Below the pieces are notes generated by a model, which did no database searches, was not told the origin of the DNA, and saw nothing but the letters and a program-made list of their open reading frames with translations. A stretch of DNA of 64,000 bases from CBDDLD01 sp965250025 (GTDB taxonomy: Bacteria > Bacteroidota > Bacteroidia > Flavobacteriales > Flavobacteriaceae). The stretch is from NCBI GenBank assembly GCA_965250025.1, contig OZ252283.1, forward strand, positions 1 through 64,000, written 5' to 3'. Positions 8,632 through 21,300 of this stretch are shown piece after piece. A program made the position numbers and the translations under genes. Each line of letters starts with the position of its first letter. The first letter of the stretch is position 1.

Positions 8632-9861
8632 ATGTCATCAAAGTTTTACCTGAAATCATCATCCTTATCGAATACAATTTTTATTTGTGTTATTATTTCT
8701 GTTTTATGTGGCTGTTTAGTGTTGATATCTCATTATCAAAATCTATTGATTGACAGGCTAGAGTTTAATGAAGCATTAGTGAATACTAATAACGCATCAT
8801 TTAACTACTTTTTAGCGAATTATAATAAGTTAAATAATGAAACGAATGATTTAGACATTTTTAATAATGGTATTACTACAATAGGATCAAAAAAGAAATG
8901 GGGGTTTTACGATATTCTAGTGTCTAAAACTGTTTTTAAAAATGATACGATAATAAAATCGGCTTTACTAGGTAAATCTTCGAATCCTATGAATAGGCTG
9001 GCATTATATGTTACGGATTACGACAAATCTTTGAAACTGTCAGGCAAATCCGTGATTAAAGGGGATGTTAAAGTGCCAAAAGGAAATATAGAGCGCGGTC
9101 AAATAAACAATAAGACTAAAACGTCAATTAATATAAATGGCGAGAGAATGAAGTCTGAAGATGCAATTCCTAAAATTGAGAATGCTTTAGATTTTGATTT
9201 ATTCAGTTCTGAAATGTTAACTTTAGAATACTTTGACAATAATCCTATTTTTAATGATTTTGGAAAACAGTCGTTAATTATTGATGTGTCTGGTAATGCC
9301 TCAATTGAAAATCTTGATTTAAAAGGAAATATAATCTTGTTTTCCAGAAACCCATTAAAAATAGGATCCTCTAATACTATTGAAGACATTTTGGTGGTTG
9401 CGCCAACACTAGTTATTGCCTCCGGTTTTGTAGGGAATATGCAAATTATCTCAAAGGAAAATGTTGAGGTAGATACTAATGTATTATTAAAGTATCCATC
9501 CTGTATATATGTAGAGAATGATATAGATTCAGTTACTGTAACAGTAAAAGAGAATGCTAAAATTGCCGGAGGAATAGTCGTTAATGGAAATACGTATAAT
9601 GGTGCTTTGAAAAGGCGATTGATCATTGAACCCAAAGCACAAATTACCGGAGATGTATATTGTTATGGAAAGACACAATTGGAAGGCGAAATTACCGGAA
9701 CGATATATACTGATCGCTTTGTCTTAAAAACGAAGTCATCAGAATACGAGAATGTGATTCAAAATTGTAATATTAACAGAGATAGCTTGCCCGAAAATTT
9801 TGTAAGATTATCGTTGTTTAATAATCAAGATGCTACATATGAAGTTGTCAAAACATTCTAG
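8632..9861 (+). CDS. Type IV filament/T2SS accessory protein (PilX/GspK-position)
   Basis: The 409-residue protein has one N-terminal membrane helix (about residues 16-38) like a minor pseudopilin but lacks the Glu at +5. The C-terminal half (about 215-385) is a right-handed beta-type repeat with 'GNI', 'ITGDV' and 'LEGEITGTIY' turns, like polymer-forming or bactofilin-type beta solenoids. It is the first gene of a plus-strand operon with two pseudopilins and GspF; its end overlaps the next start. By position it corresponds to GspK/PilX-type tip proteins, though sequence similarity to those is not visible. ATG 8632 is preferred to the TTG at 8623. Confidence 0.6.
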   Translation: MSSKFYLKSSSLSNTIFICVIISVLCGCLVLISHYQNLLIDRLEFNEALVNTNNASFNYFLANYNKLNNETNDLDIFNNGITTIGSKKKWGFYDILVSKTVFKNDTIIKSALLGKSSNPMNRLALYVTDYDKSLKLSGKSVIKGDVKVPKGNIERGQINNKTKTSININGERMKSEDAIPKIENALDFDLFSSEMLTLEYFDNNPIFNDFGKQSLIIDVSGNASIENLDLKGNIILFSRNPLKIGSSNTIEDILVVAPTLVIASGFVGNMQIISKENVEVDTNVLLKYPSCIYVENDIDSVTVTVKENAKIAGGIVVNGNTYNGALKRRLIIEPKAQITGDVYCYGKTQLEGEITGTIYTDRFVLKTKSSEYENVIQNCNINRDSLPENFVRLSLFNNQDATYEVVKTF

Positions 9862-10201
9862 GTTTTTGAAAGCAAATTCTTTGGTAGAATCTGTGATTGC
9901 CATTGCTATTATTTCCATATGTATTTTGGTGGCTTTTTTGATTTATCTCAATGTGATTAGGCAAAATAAACCTGTTCATTATTATGAAGCTAAGCATAGG
10001 GTAGAAATGCTCTATAATGAATCTGTAGCTGATAAGAACTACGAAAGTGAGGACTATGTATATGAAGGTTATAGTATAGAAAAGCTGGTAAATATCTTAA
10101 AAGAAGATAAGGTCATCCGTTTGGATTTTAAAATCAAAACAGGAAATAAGACTTATGAAATTAATAAAGTCATACCCTTAGATATAGATGAAAATAAGTA
10201 A
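9830..10201 (+). CDS. Type IV pilin-like minor pseudopilin
   Basis: This 123-residue protein has a class III signal: a short basic leader, then 'LKA' followed by NSLVE and a continuous hydrophobic helix (to about residue 40). Cleavage after Ala puts Glu at +5, as needed for pilin assembly. The globular part is small. It would be processed by the prepilin peptidase encoded at 39290-39775 and join the pseudopilus. It overlaps the gene before it (32 bases) and the one after it (14 bases), showing tight translational coupling. A second ATG at 9839 is an equally good start. Confidence 0.75.
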   Translation: MLHMKLSKHSRFLKANSLVESVIAIAIISICILVAFLIYLNVIRQNKPVHYYEAKHRVEMLYNESVADKNYESEDYVYEGYSIEKLVNILKEDKVIRLDFKIKTGNKTYEINKVIPLDIDENK

Positions 10202-10664
10202 AGCATTTACGATGTTAGAGGCTCTGATAAGCCTTATTTTAACAGGTATTATAGTTGCCTTAAGCTATTCCTTGTATACATTAATAAATAAACAAATGGC
10301 TTTATTTGAAAAAGAAAATACAGAGATCGTTAATTATAACCTTTTTAATACCACAATAGTTTTAGATATCAACCAATCTAATGACTTTAGATATACAGAA
10401 GGACAATTGATATTAAAATATTATTCAAATCCGGATGTAATTTACAATTTTGAAAATACTACAATAACAAGAACAGTTAAAGGGCTAAACACAGATAAAT
10501 TTTCAGTGAAAGTGATCCGTGAAAATTTTTCAGAGTTTGAAACTCATCAATCTAATCAATTGACAGTATCTTTAAGGTTGCTAAACGATACTATAAATGC
10601 TAATTACTTTCTGAAAATGTCTAACAGTAATGTTATAAATAAAAAATTGTTTAATGAAGATTGA
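10188..10664 (+). CDS. Minor pseudopilin (GspJ-like position)
   Basis: This 158-residue protein starts MKISKA followed by FTMLEALISL, a typical prepilin N-terminus with cleavage after Ala and Glu at +5, and a hydrophobic helix to about residue 30. The rest is a beta-rich head. It is the third gene of the plus-strand filament operon and overlaps both neighbours. The substrate specificity of such minor pseudopilins cannot be read from the sequence; the GspJ label is positional only. Confidence 0.75.
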   Translation: MKISKAFTMLEALISLILTGIIVALSYSLYTLINKQMALFEKENTEIVNYNLFNTTIVLDINQSNDFRYTEGQLILKYYSNPDVIYNFENTTITRTVKGLNTDKFSVKVIRENFSEFETHQSNQLTVSLRLLNDTINANYFLKMSNSNVINKKLFNED

Positions 10665-11448
10665 TGTAAGCCATTACGAAAAATCTAAACCAAAAACTAA
10701 ATCCAAAACAGATTTCAATTTTGGAGGATTGAGTTTTAAGCGATTTTCGGATAAACAAAAAGAAGCATTTTACAGAGAGTTTTCTACTTTAATATCTTCC
10801 GGTATTGATTTTAATCAGGCGATAAAACTGCTCACAGAACAGCAGAAATCGAAGCATATAAAACAAATTTATGAGGCTATTAATAATGATGTTGTAAAGG
10901 GGAGAACATTACATGAAGCCATTAAAGCGCATAAGCAGTTTAGCCCTTATGAATATTACAGTATAAAGATTGGAGAAGAAACTCGAAGGCTACCAGAAGT
11001 TTTTAAGCAATTAGAAACGTATTATTCCAGAAAAATTGCCATGAAGCGTCAGGTCATTTCTGTATTGGCATATCCTTTTTTTGTGTTGATCATTACTTTT
11101 GCGGTACTTTATTTCATGTTGAATTATGTAGTTCCTATGTTTGCTACAGTATTTCAGCAGTTTGGTAAGGATCTGCCTTCAATAACTCAATTTGTGGTTA
11201 ATCTTTCAAAGCACTTTAATACCATTGCTATTGTTGCTTTGGGCGTTGTTTTTTCTTTGATCATAGCTCATAAGACTTTAAAGCGTTCAGATCATTACAG
11301 GGGTTTTACATCTCACTTAATATTGAAGTTGCCATTTTTTGGTAAGCTTATTAAGAAAGTCTATTTGGCACGATTTTGTCAATCGCTGAGTCTGTTATTG
11401 TCTGCCAAAACGCCTTTGATAACGGCTTTGGACTTGACCGAAAAATGA
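10654..11448 (+). CDS. gspF: T2SS F-family inner-membrane protein, N-terminal part (split GspF/PilC)
   Basis: Residues 35-160 form the first T2SSF domain with its 'FYREFSTLISSGI', 'GRTLHEAI' and 'IGEETRRLPEVF' signatures, then two membrane helices (about 133-155 and 187-207). A second domain begins ('ARFCQSLSLLLSAKTPLITAL') but the frame stops at TGA 11446-11448, about 20 residues in. The remainder of the second domain continues in the -1 frame. The family normally has about 350-400 residues with two such domains, so this is the front two thirds of a platform protein that links the ATPase GspE to the pseudopilus. Confidence 0.8.
   Translation: MKIDVSHYEKSKPKTKSKTDFNFGGLSFKRFSDKQKEAFYREFSTLISSGIDFNQAIKLLTEQQKSKHIKQIYEAINNDVVKGRTLHEAIKAHKQFSPYEYYSIKIGEETRRLPEVFKQLETYYSRKIAMKRQVISVLAYPFFVLIITFAVLYFMLNYVVPMFATVFQQFGKDLPSITQFVVNLSKHFNTIAIVALGVVFSLIIAHKTLKRSDHYRGFTSHLILKLPFFGKLIKKVYLARFCQSLSLLLSAKTPLITALDLTEK
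11440..11448 (+). other. Frame change inside gspF at a run of five A
   Basis: The sequence GAAAAATGA holds the end of the first frame (GAA AAA TGA) and the resumption of the second (ATG ATT) one base back. Joining the frames here with one added A gives an uninterrupted T2SSF domain. The ATGA overlap would also allow stop-restart coupling, and a -1 slip on the A run would fuse the products. A single-base homopolymer error or mutation is the simplest explanation. Confidence 0.8.
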
Positions 11449-11774
11449 TTTCGTTTTATCCGCTTAAGAAAGCATTAATGGCAGCTAAAGACGATGTGCT
11501 TAAAGGAGAGACTTTGGCGAAAAGCTTAAAAAAGCACTCCTTTTTTGAGCAAAAAATCATTTCATTAACCATTATCGGTGAACAAGTCAATGAGCTTGAT
11601 AAAATGTATAATGGCCTGGCGGATCAGTATAATAAAGATATAGAGCACTCTACTAAGATGATAGGGACTATTCTAGAACCTCTTATGATTATATTCATTG
11701 GCGGTATCGTCGGCTTTATCATGATTGCTATGTACTCACCTATATTTAACCTTAGCCAGATTTTAGAGCGGTAA
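11445..11774 (+). CDS. gspF: T2SS F-family protein, C-terminal part (split GspF/PilC)
   Basis: Starting at the ATG that overlaps the upstream stop codon, 109 residues continue the second T2SSF domain: 'DDVLKGETLAKSLKK', 'IGEQVNELDKMYNGLAD' and a C-terminal membrane helix with 'LEPLMIIFIGGIVGFIMIAMYSPIF', the usual end of this family. No residues appear to be missing at the junction. Whether it is made as a separate chain, by frameshifting or not at all cannot be decided here. It is the last gene of the plus-strand operon; the convergent immunity gene ends 30 bases on. Confidence 0.75.
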   Translation: MISFYPLKKALMAAKDDVLKGETLAKSLKKHSFFEQKIISLTIIGEQVNELDKMYNGLADQYNKDIEHSTKMIGTILEPLMIIFIGGIVGFIMIAMYSPIFNLSQILER

Positions 11775-11804
11775 ATTTATCTTTTTAAAATATTAGCACT
11801 AGCC

Positions 11805-12377
11805 TCAATCGATTGTCAGCGGGATAGTTGGATATTCAATTTTAAATTTATCTCTCAAGATGATTGTTGAATCCAAAACATATTTTGTCCAAAGTATTTT
11901 ACAATAATTTAAGGATTTAACTTTAGTAATACCGAAATCAACTTTGTAAGCAATTGGTTTATTTAGCGTAATACTTTTTGTGAAATACATCCTTCTATCG
12001 ATTAGTTGGTTATAGATATCTAGACTTTTCAAAGAGTCTTGAGATATGTTTTTATAATCTTCATCAGGTGTTATTTGTAATTTAGATTTTAAGCAAGATA
12101 TTTCCCAATATTTCATTGAATGATCCAAGATAGGTAATCCATTGTATTCATCTATTATTAAAGATTTTATTGAATTTATATTCTTAAAGTTAGCTTTATT
12201 TGAAATGTCGACAATTCTTTTTAAATCATTTTTGATTAAAAAATATATAACTGATTCTTCTTTTTCATACCCTTTATCTGTTTTACTCAATCTAATTATA
12301 TAATAATTTTCGATAAGTTTTTCAGTCTGACAATTGCTAAGAACAGCTAACAATAGTAGTAAATATAATTTATTCAT
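11805..12377 (-). CDS. Lipoprotein, candidate immunity protein for the RHS metalloprotease tip
   Basis: This 190-residue protein begins MNKLYLLLLLAVLSNCQ, a lipoprotein signal with lipobox LSNC, so it should be anchored in an envelope membrane and face the periplasm. The rest matches no family I know. The ATG at 12377 overlaps the RHS stop codon region by 8 bases; the longer start at 12410 would put the lipobox too far in. A small unknown gene tightly coupled behind an RHS toxin tip is typically the cognate immunity gene, and a periplasmic location suits an extracytoplasmic protease. This role is inferred from position. Confidence 0.65.
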   Translation of the reverse strand: MNKLYLLLLLAVLSNCQTEKLIENYYIIRLSKTDKGYEKEESVIYFLIKNDLKRIVDISNKANFKNINSIKSLIIDEYNGLPILDHSMKYWEISCLKSKLQITPDEDYKNISQDSLKSLDIYNQLIDRRMYFTKSITLNKPIAYKVDFGITKVKSLNYCKILWTKYVLDSTIILRDKFKIEYPTIPLTID

Positions 12378-15300
12378 CGTTATTAACTTTTTCTTTTCTC
12401 CCTGTGTCAATTATAGATTCAAGAAATGCATTAACATTTTCTTGGTTTAAATCTTGTTTTCCATCAGGAATCGCAATTATTGTATATGGGTCTTCATCTC
12501 CTGAAGTTATACTTTTCTTTGTGATTTGAAATTTATATCCATAGTAATGAAGAATTCCTTCTCCTGCTAAATCATGTTTTGCAGCACTATCTCCCATATG
12601 TTTAATATCTTGGTTTGAATGAAGCCTTAAAAAGAAATGAGCAATTTCATGACCTAAAGTGTGTTGCTTTGCTTTATTGCCTCCTACGCCTTTAAAGCTG
12701 TCATTTATTGTAATTAATGAGACCCCGTCATATTCTCCTCTAGTATCAACATCCCCAACACCTTCAACAGTTCCTTCTTTTTGATTGTAAACAGGTACAT
12801 CCGACAAATGATCTTGCTGAATAATTACGGCCTTTATACCTGTTCTCTCATCACTAATTCCTTCAACATAATAATTATTTTCATCTCTAAGCCTCTGTCT
12901 AAAATCACTTATTGAAACATCATCAACATTAAAACTACTTACGTTAAATCTCCATACTATTGGATTTCCTTCTCCATCTGTGAAATCTCCATCAATATAT
13001 TGTGAAGCTAAATCGTTAGACACCTTTTCTCTGAGTTTTTGATCTTTTTTTGGTTTTTTAGAATAAAAATGATTGTTTTCACTATTCCTACTAAAAGCAA
13101 CGTAAACATCTACTTCAATAACTCTATGCATAACAATCTCTTTTCCATCTTTTATTTCGTACTCGAGATAAGTTTCTCCTTCTTTACCATCAATGTCTAC
13201 TGCTTGTATGGGCGTGTTACTTGCGAATTGATATGGGGTCAGCATAGCATAATCTTTAAACAAAGGGTCTACAGATAGAAACTTACCTAATCTAGCATCA
13301 TAAACTCTAAAACCATAATCGTATTGAACACCCTCGCCTTTAACTCCATCATCCTTCTCTTTTCCATTAAACCCATAACGGTAATTGTCATTAGAGCCGT
13401 GGCGGTTAGGCACGAGCATTCCAAAAGGATAGTAATCATTATAAGCCACAACATCTGGAGAAAAACCGTCATAGAATAGCTTTTTATCAGTAATGACTTC
13501 CAGAACATTTCCTAAATGATTCGTTAACTCATAGCGTTTATCACCTACATCTCTTACATAGGTAGTTCCTCCAACAAATCTACCTTGTATATTAGCCAGT
13601 AAATCTTTTTGTGGCTCTTGTAGCCCTAATCTGCTACTGCCATAAATATGTTGCTCTTTAAGCCTTAATGTTAAATCGGTTGGCGGAGCTGCTTCTTTTA
13701 TAATGGCTGTAAAATAACTATCAGTCTTTGCTGTGAAACCAGGTTTTAGAGTTATGGCATGACCAGCTTCTAACTCCAGATGCCCACTTGGCTCAACAGT
13801 ATAAATATTAAGTCCGCCAGCTACCGTTATTGTATTTTGTGCCTGTATTAGTTCGCCAGGGCTAGGTGTCGTTATGCTACCATTTTCTAATAAAATATCA
13901 ACGTCTAAAATAGAAGGGCTATTATTGCCATCTCTATTGTCTTCCATATCATAGACACTCAGCACATTGCCTTGAGCATCTCTAAGATAGAAGGTATGTT
14001 TATTTGTTCGTGTTGATTCGTCAACGAGTGACTTGGACAATCGGTTTCCTAAACCATCGTAACCAAAGCTTATGACGGTACCGTCCGTTTTTATGACCTG
14101 ATTAACTTTGCCATCTACACGCCAAACGATTTCTTTAATCCCTTCATCTTCATCTGTAAGCAATTGACCAATTTCATCGTATTTATAATCATAGTCATGA
14201 AAATCTATGTCCACCTCAAAATTATTACTAGGAGCCTCATCCTTAACAATACGTAGTCTATTGGAATCCTCTGGTATCCCATCATCATTATCGGTATCGT
14301 AGTAATAATACTTGAGTTCATCCATTGGTTTCACACTGCCCTCATCATTTAAAGCTGTTCGGACTAAAGTTAATAAATTTCCGTTTCTGTCGTAGGAGTA
14401 GTTTGAAGCATATGATTCTTCTGAAGGCCTCTCCCTCCCAGATACAGTAAACATACTTACAATTCTATTGAGTTGATCGTAATCGTATGTGTTATAAGAC
14501 ACATCTAAGGGTCTTAATTCTGTTTTCATCAGTGCTGTAGTCATCCCTCTGATATTCCCATTCTTTAAGCCAGGCTCTCTGGAATAGAACTCATCACTGA
14601 GTTGAAAAGGATCCGTAACATCAGAAATCCGAGGTTTATAATCGTCGAAGAAATAGGATAAATTATACGCAAAAGCATCTCGAGCCACCCTATTATTTAC
14701 GGCATCATTAGCAATATCTAACCTTGGATCTAATCGCTCTGCATTAACTCCTTTTAACCACCCTTGAAGTGTGTACACATAATCCATTCCCTGAACCTCT
14801 TTATCCCCAAGAAGCACTCGGGCTAATGGTCCGTGTTCATAATACTCATAATTAGCATCTTTTTCCCAAATAACGCCATCTTCGGACGTTTCAACATGAG
14901 TTATTCGGTTATCTGCATCGTAATTATAACGATGTATGAACAGGTCTCTTCTTCCTTTTTGATAGGTGACTTGATTGACATTACCACTTATTAAATCGTA
15001 ATCATATTCTACTCTTTTTAAGTTATGCTCTAATGCTTTTAAATGATCATTATTTATATCTGTCAACAATTCTTTTACGTTACCATGTATGTCATAACTA
15101 TAAAATAAACAGTTGTCATAATCCAAAACATTACTTACAGGATACTTGGAATAGAAGGCCACTGAAGTAACCCGGTTTCTATTGTTCGTAGGGTCATAAT
15201 CTGTAAACTCTGACAGTATTTGAGGGGCAGGTGGGGTATCATATGTAGTTACTGTAACCTCTACTCTGTCATTAGATATGTTGCCGGGAAAAGCTTCCTG

Positions 15301-18300
15301 ATTAACTTCTTCAACTTCAGTATTAAGATCAGAAAATAATGCCAAACGTCCTTGATCATTAATAGCATAGGTGTTTATTTGCAAGTTTAGTTCACCTGCT
15401 TCCTGTATTCTTCCTATTTCATCATAGTCAGTATAACTATAACGCTCACTACCATCTATAGTAGGAACTTGTTTTGCATTTTGAGACATTACAATACGTC
15501 CCAATTTATCATAAGCAAATCGGGTTTCACCACCATCTGGAGTTTTCTGATAAACCAATTGATTGAGTGAGTTATAACGGTATTGGGTCAGCATTCTGTG
15601 CTTAGGAAGTGCTGTTACAGTTGTATTATTAATAATATCATCGTTAATCTTTGCATTGAGTTCCGCCTTTTCTTGAAGGCTTAGACCGTCTCCTAAACGT
15701 TTTACTCCCTGTGGTGGCACAGTTTGTATTAAGTTCCCTGCCTGATCATAATAATATAGGGTGTATTGGTATTCTTTATCCGGATAGGTCATCGTAAATG
15801 CCTCATTGGCATTTTCTATAGCGCCATTAATATAGGCTTCAGTAAACTCTTGTTTTAATTGTTCTAGATAGTTTAAATAACTGTCTTGAGAATACGCTTC
15901 AGTAAGCGTTTCTATGATCTGTTGACATGGTGAGGTTTCTGGTGGCGTAATTGGAATATTTACTTCCGGGATCATTGGCACTGGTAAGCACGGATCATTA
16001 ATTTCTATCCATTTTGTAACAAAGGCAGGCCACCAAGCTTCAGTTACAGAAGCTCCATTAATAGTTAGCACAGGTTCATTATCACTATTCAAGGTTATGG
16101 CGGCCAAATAGGCATCAATAACTCCTGTCATGCCGGCAAATGCATCATCCGGATCATCAAAACCATAATTAAGGTCTGTATCGCCAAACTCTCCAATAGA
16201 CATAAACAGAGGGTGATCTGGTGTATTGGCATTGAATAACGTATTGATCTGCTGCAGGTAATGTATATAATCCTCAGTGATATACGCATAGTTCATGCCG
16301 CAGAAATAATCTTCGGTAAATATGTCTGGCAATTGGTAGCCAATTACACCCGTGGTAGCCTCTAAAACGGTATATTCCGAATCGTCACCAAATTCATCTC
16401 CCGGCTGGTAATCGGGATAGTTTGGATAAGTATTTTCTTGAAAATTAAAAAAAGTATTAAATACAGTCCATTTATCATTACAACTTTGTGGGCGTACCGT
16501 TTGTACTATACAAGGGCATTCGGGAGGAGTCCCATCAATATACTTGATCTCAGAACCCACACTAACAATAATAGAGTATAATTGATCATTGTCTAATACC
16601 GGATCTCCACTACCACCATTAGGGACATTATTGAATTGCGCAATATGACCATAATAGTAGAAGGCTCCTGGCTGGAGGGATGGATCATAATTTTCATCAA
16701 TAAAATAAACATTAGACGTTAATCTTATACTGGATTGGAAATTGAATTCTACACCATCTTCAAATTCTATATTTAAAGGTAGAGGCTCTTCCCAATAGGG
16801 GTTATTGTTCTGACAAAATGTAAATGCATCATAGGTGTTGAATATGGATAAAGCGGTATTATCAGCATCGTCATCAGAGGATATCCAAGACTCTGCATTG
16901 GTCCCTGAGCTTAAATCTACATTCATAGAAATTCCATTAGCACTAATTGGGTTACCGGAACCTTCACTAAAATCAAATGCATCTGAGGTTACACCATTAG
17001 CATTACCAATAGTGTATGCCAGATTACTGATACTAAAATCAGTGGCATAAAAATCTGTTCTTGACAAATCGTTTGCCACAGGTCTGACTCCTGAAATACT
17101 AGTATCGAAACAATGTAACAAGCCAAAACCAGAGTAATTATTATAATCGATTTCAGCATCAGATAAATTGTATTGAGTGCCGTTTATAATTACAGTTAGT
17201 TGAACGCTGTTGAATGATGTCAAAAAAGGATCTTGATTGTAATTCCCATTAGTGAAATCTCCATTATATAATCCTTGTGGAATGGATAGATCAAAAGACA
17301 TGTTGATGAGTTCATGCTTGGCAAAGGTTTTATCTTTAAATGAAAACGTGATATCCTTATAATGCAATTTATTACTTTCATTAATTGATGTTGCAGAAAC
17401 TTGTTTTCTCAGTGTAAATTGTGTGTAAAACTCAGGTTGTTGTAAGCATACGTCTAATAATATATGTTTGGTATATTCTAATATCCCTGTATCTTCTACA
17501 ATAATACCACTGGTGTTTCTATAAACCAATACGATCTCATGTGCAGGGTCACTACTCGCTGTACTTACGGCTTCTATTCTTACGTCCAGAAACTCATCAA
17601 CAAAAGAACTGGCATTGGTATAATCGCCATTCATTTTAAAGATAAGGGAACCGCCACCGCTATAATCAGGGCTACCGGTAGTCGCAAAAGTAAATTGAAA
17701 ATCGCCATTATTATATCGATATGCAGGGTAAATTGGTGTGCCATAAGGCTGGAAGTAAAAGTCGTATAATTCTGGTATGGATGGCACTAGTGACCCTAAA
17801 TCTATATTCGTGGAGCTATTAAAGCTTAAATTTAAAACTTCATTTAATAACAATACTAACTCTTCTTTTACAGCAATACTATAAGGAATGTCACAGTCTT
17901 CACAGTCTTCTAAACAGGTGTTGAGTTTGGCACAGGTTTCACCTTCTAACACGTATTCTGTTTCTACTTCTTCGTTGTTAACTGTAGTAATTACTTTTGC
18001 TAAAATTTGAAACTTGTATCTGCCACTTTGTTCTAATGTAGTATCTTCTTCATAATAGATTTCGGTCAGGCCTTCTTCAGCCTTAAATACCCAACTTGTA
18101 CCATAGTTACTCCAACTTAGTCCCGTAGGTAATTTGAGTACTATAGGATCCGTACAGGTGGGATTTGCTAAATCATTGAATGCAATGACAAGGTCATCAG
18201 CAAGTATTTGACCTTCAATGGACAAATTCTCACCCTCTGAGCCTCCGAGTTCTTGAAACAAATCAATGGTTAAGTATGGACCACTAAACTCCTCATCTGT

Positions 18301-21300
18301 TGTTAGACTGTTTTGTGTGGTTCTTTCCTGAAAGAAGCCTCTTAAGAACGCTTCTAAATCGGATTGCATTTTACATTTGCCCGTCAGTTCGTAGTAGGGA
18401 TCTTCATCCTCAATATCATCTTCATCATTAACCAATTCTGTATTGTACAGATAGGTTGACCCCGGAAAACGTTTAATCTTATTGGCATAGTTGTTATTTG
18501 GGCATAATCTGTCGTTTGAAGCGGGTTGTTGATTATTAAGAATGTCACTTATGTGCTGGCTTATCGAAGTATTACCGGTATCTTCCAAATTCAAATAATC
18601 TGAAATCAGACTGCTAAAGCTATTACTACCTCCAACTTCATAATCGCCACCTGCAAGATCTAAAACGGACTGATCTATAATTGCGCCGTCCAGACATGAG
18701 TTATAGCAACCGCCTTTTATGGCATGAAGGCTAATGAAAAAGTCATAAATTCTACTTCTTAACCCAATATAATTGTTAACATACTGAATCCAGACTTCAT
18801 TTCTCTCATCTTCGCTTAAGTCATTATTTATTATACTGTATAAATTAGATGGCTGATCTCCTAAAGAAGTAGCATCATTAACATCTAAAAGGCTTCCAAA
18901 TTGCACTACTGCTAAACTGTATGATAGGATTCCGAAAACCTCACTATTGGTATCTAAAACAGGAATGTCATCTCCCAGACCATTAAAGTTTTTAGAAAGT
19001 GCATGTGTCATGATCAGTCTACGCAATTCTGCATAGTCTATCGTTATATCATCAGCCTCACTGGCAAATTGTGTACTGGCATTGAAGAAAGGGTCAGCTT
19101 CCATGATTTGAGTAAATCCACTACCAATAAGAGACGCTGCTGATGCTTCCTGGTATGTGGCTATAGTTCTTAAGTATTCTTCAAATTCAAAGGCGTTCAT
19201 GACTGTATTTGAAGCATCATTATTACATACCGCTTCAACATATTCCAAGTAACAATATTCAGGGTGGTACTCTATTAAGGCATTCGCCCAACTGGATTTC
19301 CATTCGGCTATAAAATCAGATACATGAGCCAATTCTTCAGGCTTAACAAAATAATTGCCATTACTTTCAAGAATTACTGCCGTTTCAATAATTTCAGGGC
19401 TCCAAATAGCATCTTCGATAAGTGTTGATGCTGTGTTTTGGTTTGTAATTTCTATCAGAGAAGGTGACTCCTCATCACTTTCAAAATAACCAAATAGTAA
19501 ACTGTTAATATCCCCATCATCCACTCTGGAATATGAATTCCCAATATCACTCACCTGAACAGGTTGAAGCGGAGTTCTCCAATTGTTATCGGTAGTATCT
19601 CCACCAAAGAACACACTATTTTGATCATTAAAAATGCTTAACACATCATCGATCACTCCAGTACTTACACCATCAGTATCCACTTCAAATTCAATATTAC
19701 CGTATTGTCCTTGCGGACTTACATCTGCCAGTAATGTTTGCCTATTAATGTCACATAGGGTATTACTTCGACAGAATTCTACGACTATTGGGTACGATTC
19801 CTGCAAGCCTGCAAAAAAGGCATTAATCTCATCTGTAAGTGCGGTATCCAATACTTGTAATGTGCCTATATCATTTGATATGTTAAAGGTATAATCGACA
19901 CCTTCATTATAAGCGATATCTAACTTTGATGCTATATAATACGCTTCTCCTTGTTCTACGATGTCACAATCCACCTCAGAACAATCAAAGTTGATAAGAA
20001 TAAAATCTTCTTTTGTGAGTATACAGTTTGCGTTTGCGTTTTCAAGAAATAGCTGCCACGCTTCTTCAATTGCATCTTCATTGACTATTAAATCTTTAAT
20101 TAAAGTATACTCTCCGGTATTTAGTGTTGCCGTAAGTGGAGACTGTGTACTGAAGTCTGTTATTGACTCTCGAATAATTGGACCGTCATTCAACTGCTCT
20201 TCTCCACAGTCATCAATCAATGAAAGTTTTAAGTCGTACTTATAAGGAAAATCAATAGGACAGTCATTATTGAAATTAAATATGTCACCTTTAAAGGCGT
20301 AGTTAAATTCATAATCCGAAAAGTTTTGGGTTGATATAATCTGCTTATTTACTTTAGAGCCATCTAGTAACAAAGGAAACCTTCCTGTAGAATAGAACTC
20401 ATTTGACTCCATTAGATCAGCGAAAATATCATCGTGTAAATCTCTATTTGTTTCATCTTCTAAGGGTTCTAAGATGTTTTCTTCTCTTTCGGTTTGAGGA
20501 TTACCTCCTGCTAAAGCCGTTGCTATAGTTCGCCCCTGAGGATCAATATAACTGACACTAACTTGACCATTTGGATCAACGACCGCATTTTTCTTGTAAT
20601 GCTTAACCAGTCCAACTTCGTAACCAAACAATCTATTAAGCTCAAAAGACGATGCAGGCTGTGAATAATAATACTTCATTTCACTATCCGAGCCTAACTG
20701 GTGATACTTTCCTACACCTCCTTTTCGTCGTATTCTGCCAGTATTATCAGGAGTATATTCTATTTGACTAAAGGGGAAACGCTCCGCATCGGGTACATAG
20801 TCTTGAAAATTACCATAGGACTTATTATTGGGAGAATAATATTTACTGGCACCTACTTTTTCACTCATTTCGCCGGCCGAGATATTACAGGCATTCTCTC
20901 CTACATCATCCCAGTCAAAATCCAAATGTGAATACTTTATGGTCTCTAAATTAATATTGAACGCATCGTAATATTGTAAAATACTGTTGTCCGCAGGTAC
21001 TGGTAAAACTTCAATAGCTGGCCGACCTTGATTATCATAGATAACTTCACCAACAATAGCATTGTCATCACTGTTTATTTTTGTAACCGTTTGACGATTC
21101 CTAAGCGATCCATCAAAATAACTAACGACTTCTTTCTTTTTACCATCTTCTGCATAACTGGATTGGAATTGCCAGTTCTTAAGATTCTCATGCGTATTTA
21201 GAATTTGATAAGTAGCAGTATCATAGCTTAACCAATCTCTAACTGTTGCCTCATTCTGAAAGCCAGCAGACCAAGGCCCATAAAACGGAACCGTAGTGTC

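Noticed and set aside
9099..9635. Long open frame on the minus strand inside the 8632 gene
   Set aside because: It lies fully inside a supported coding region, has no start context or family features, and its composition mirrors the sense gene.
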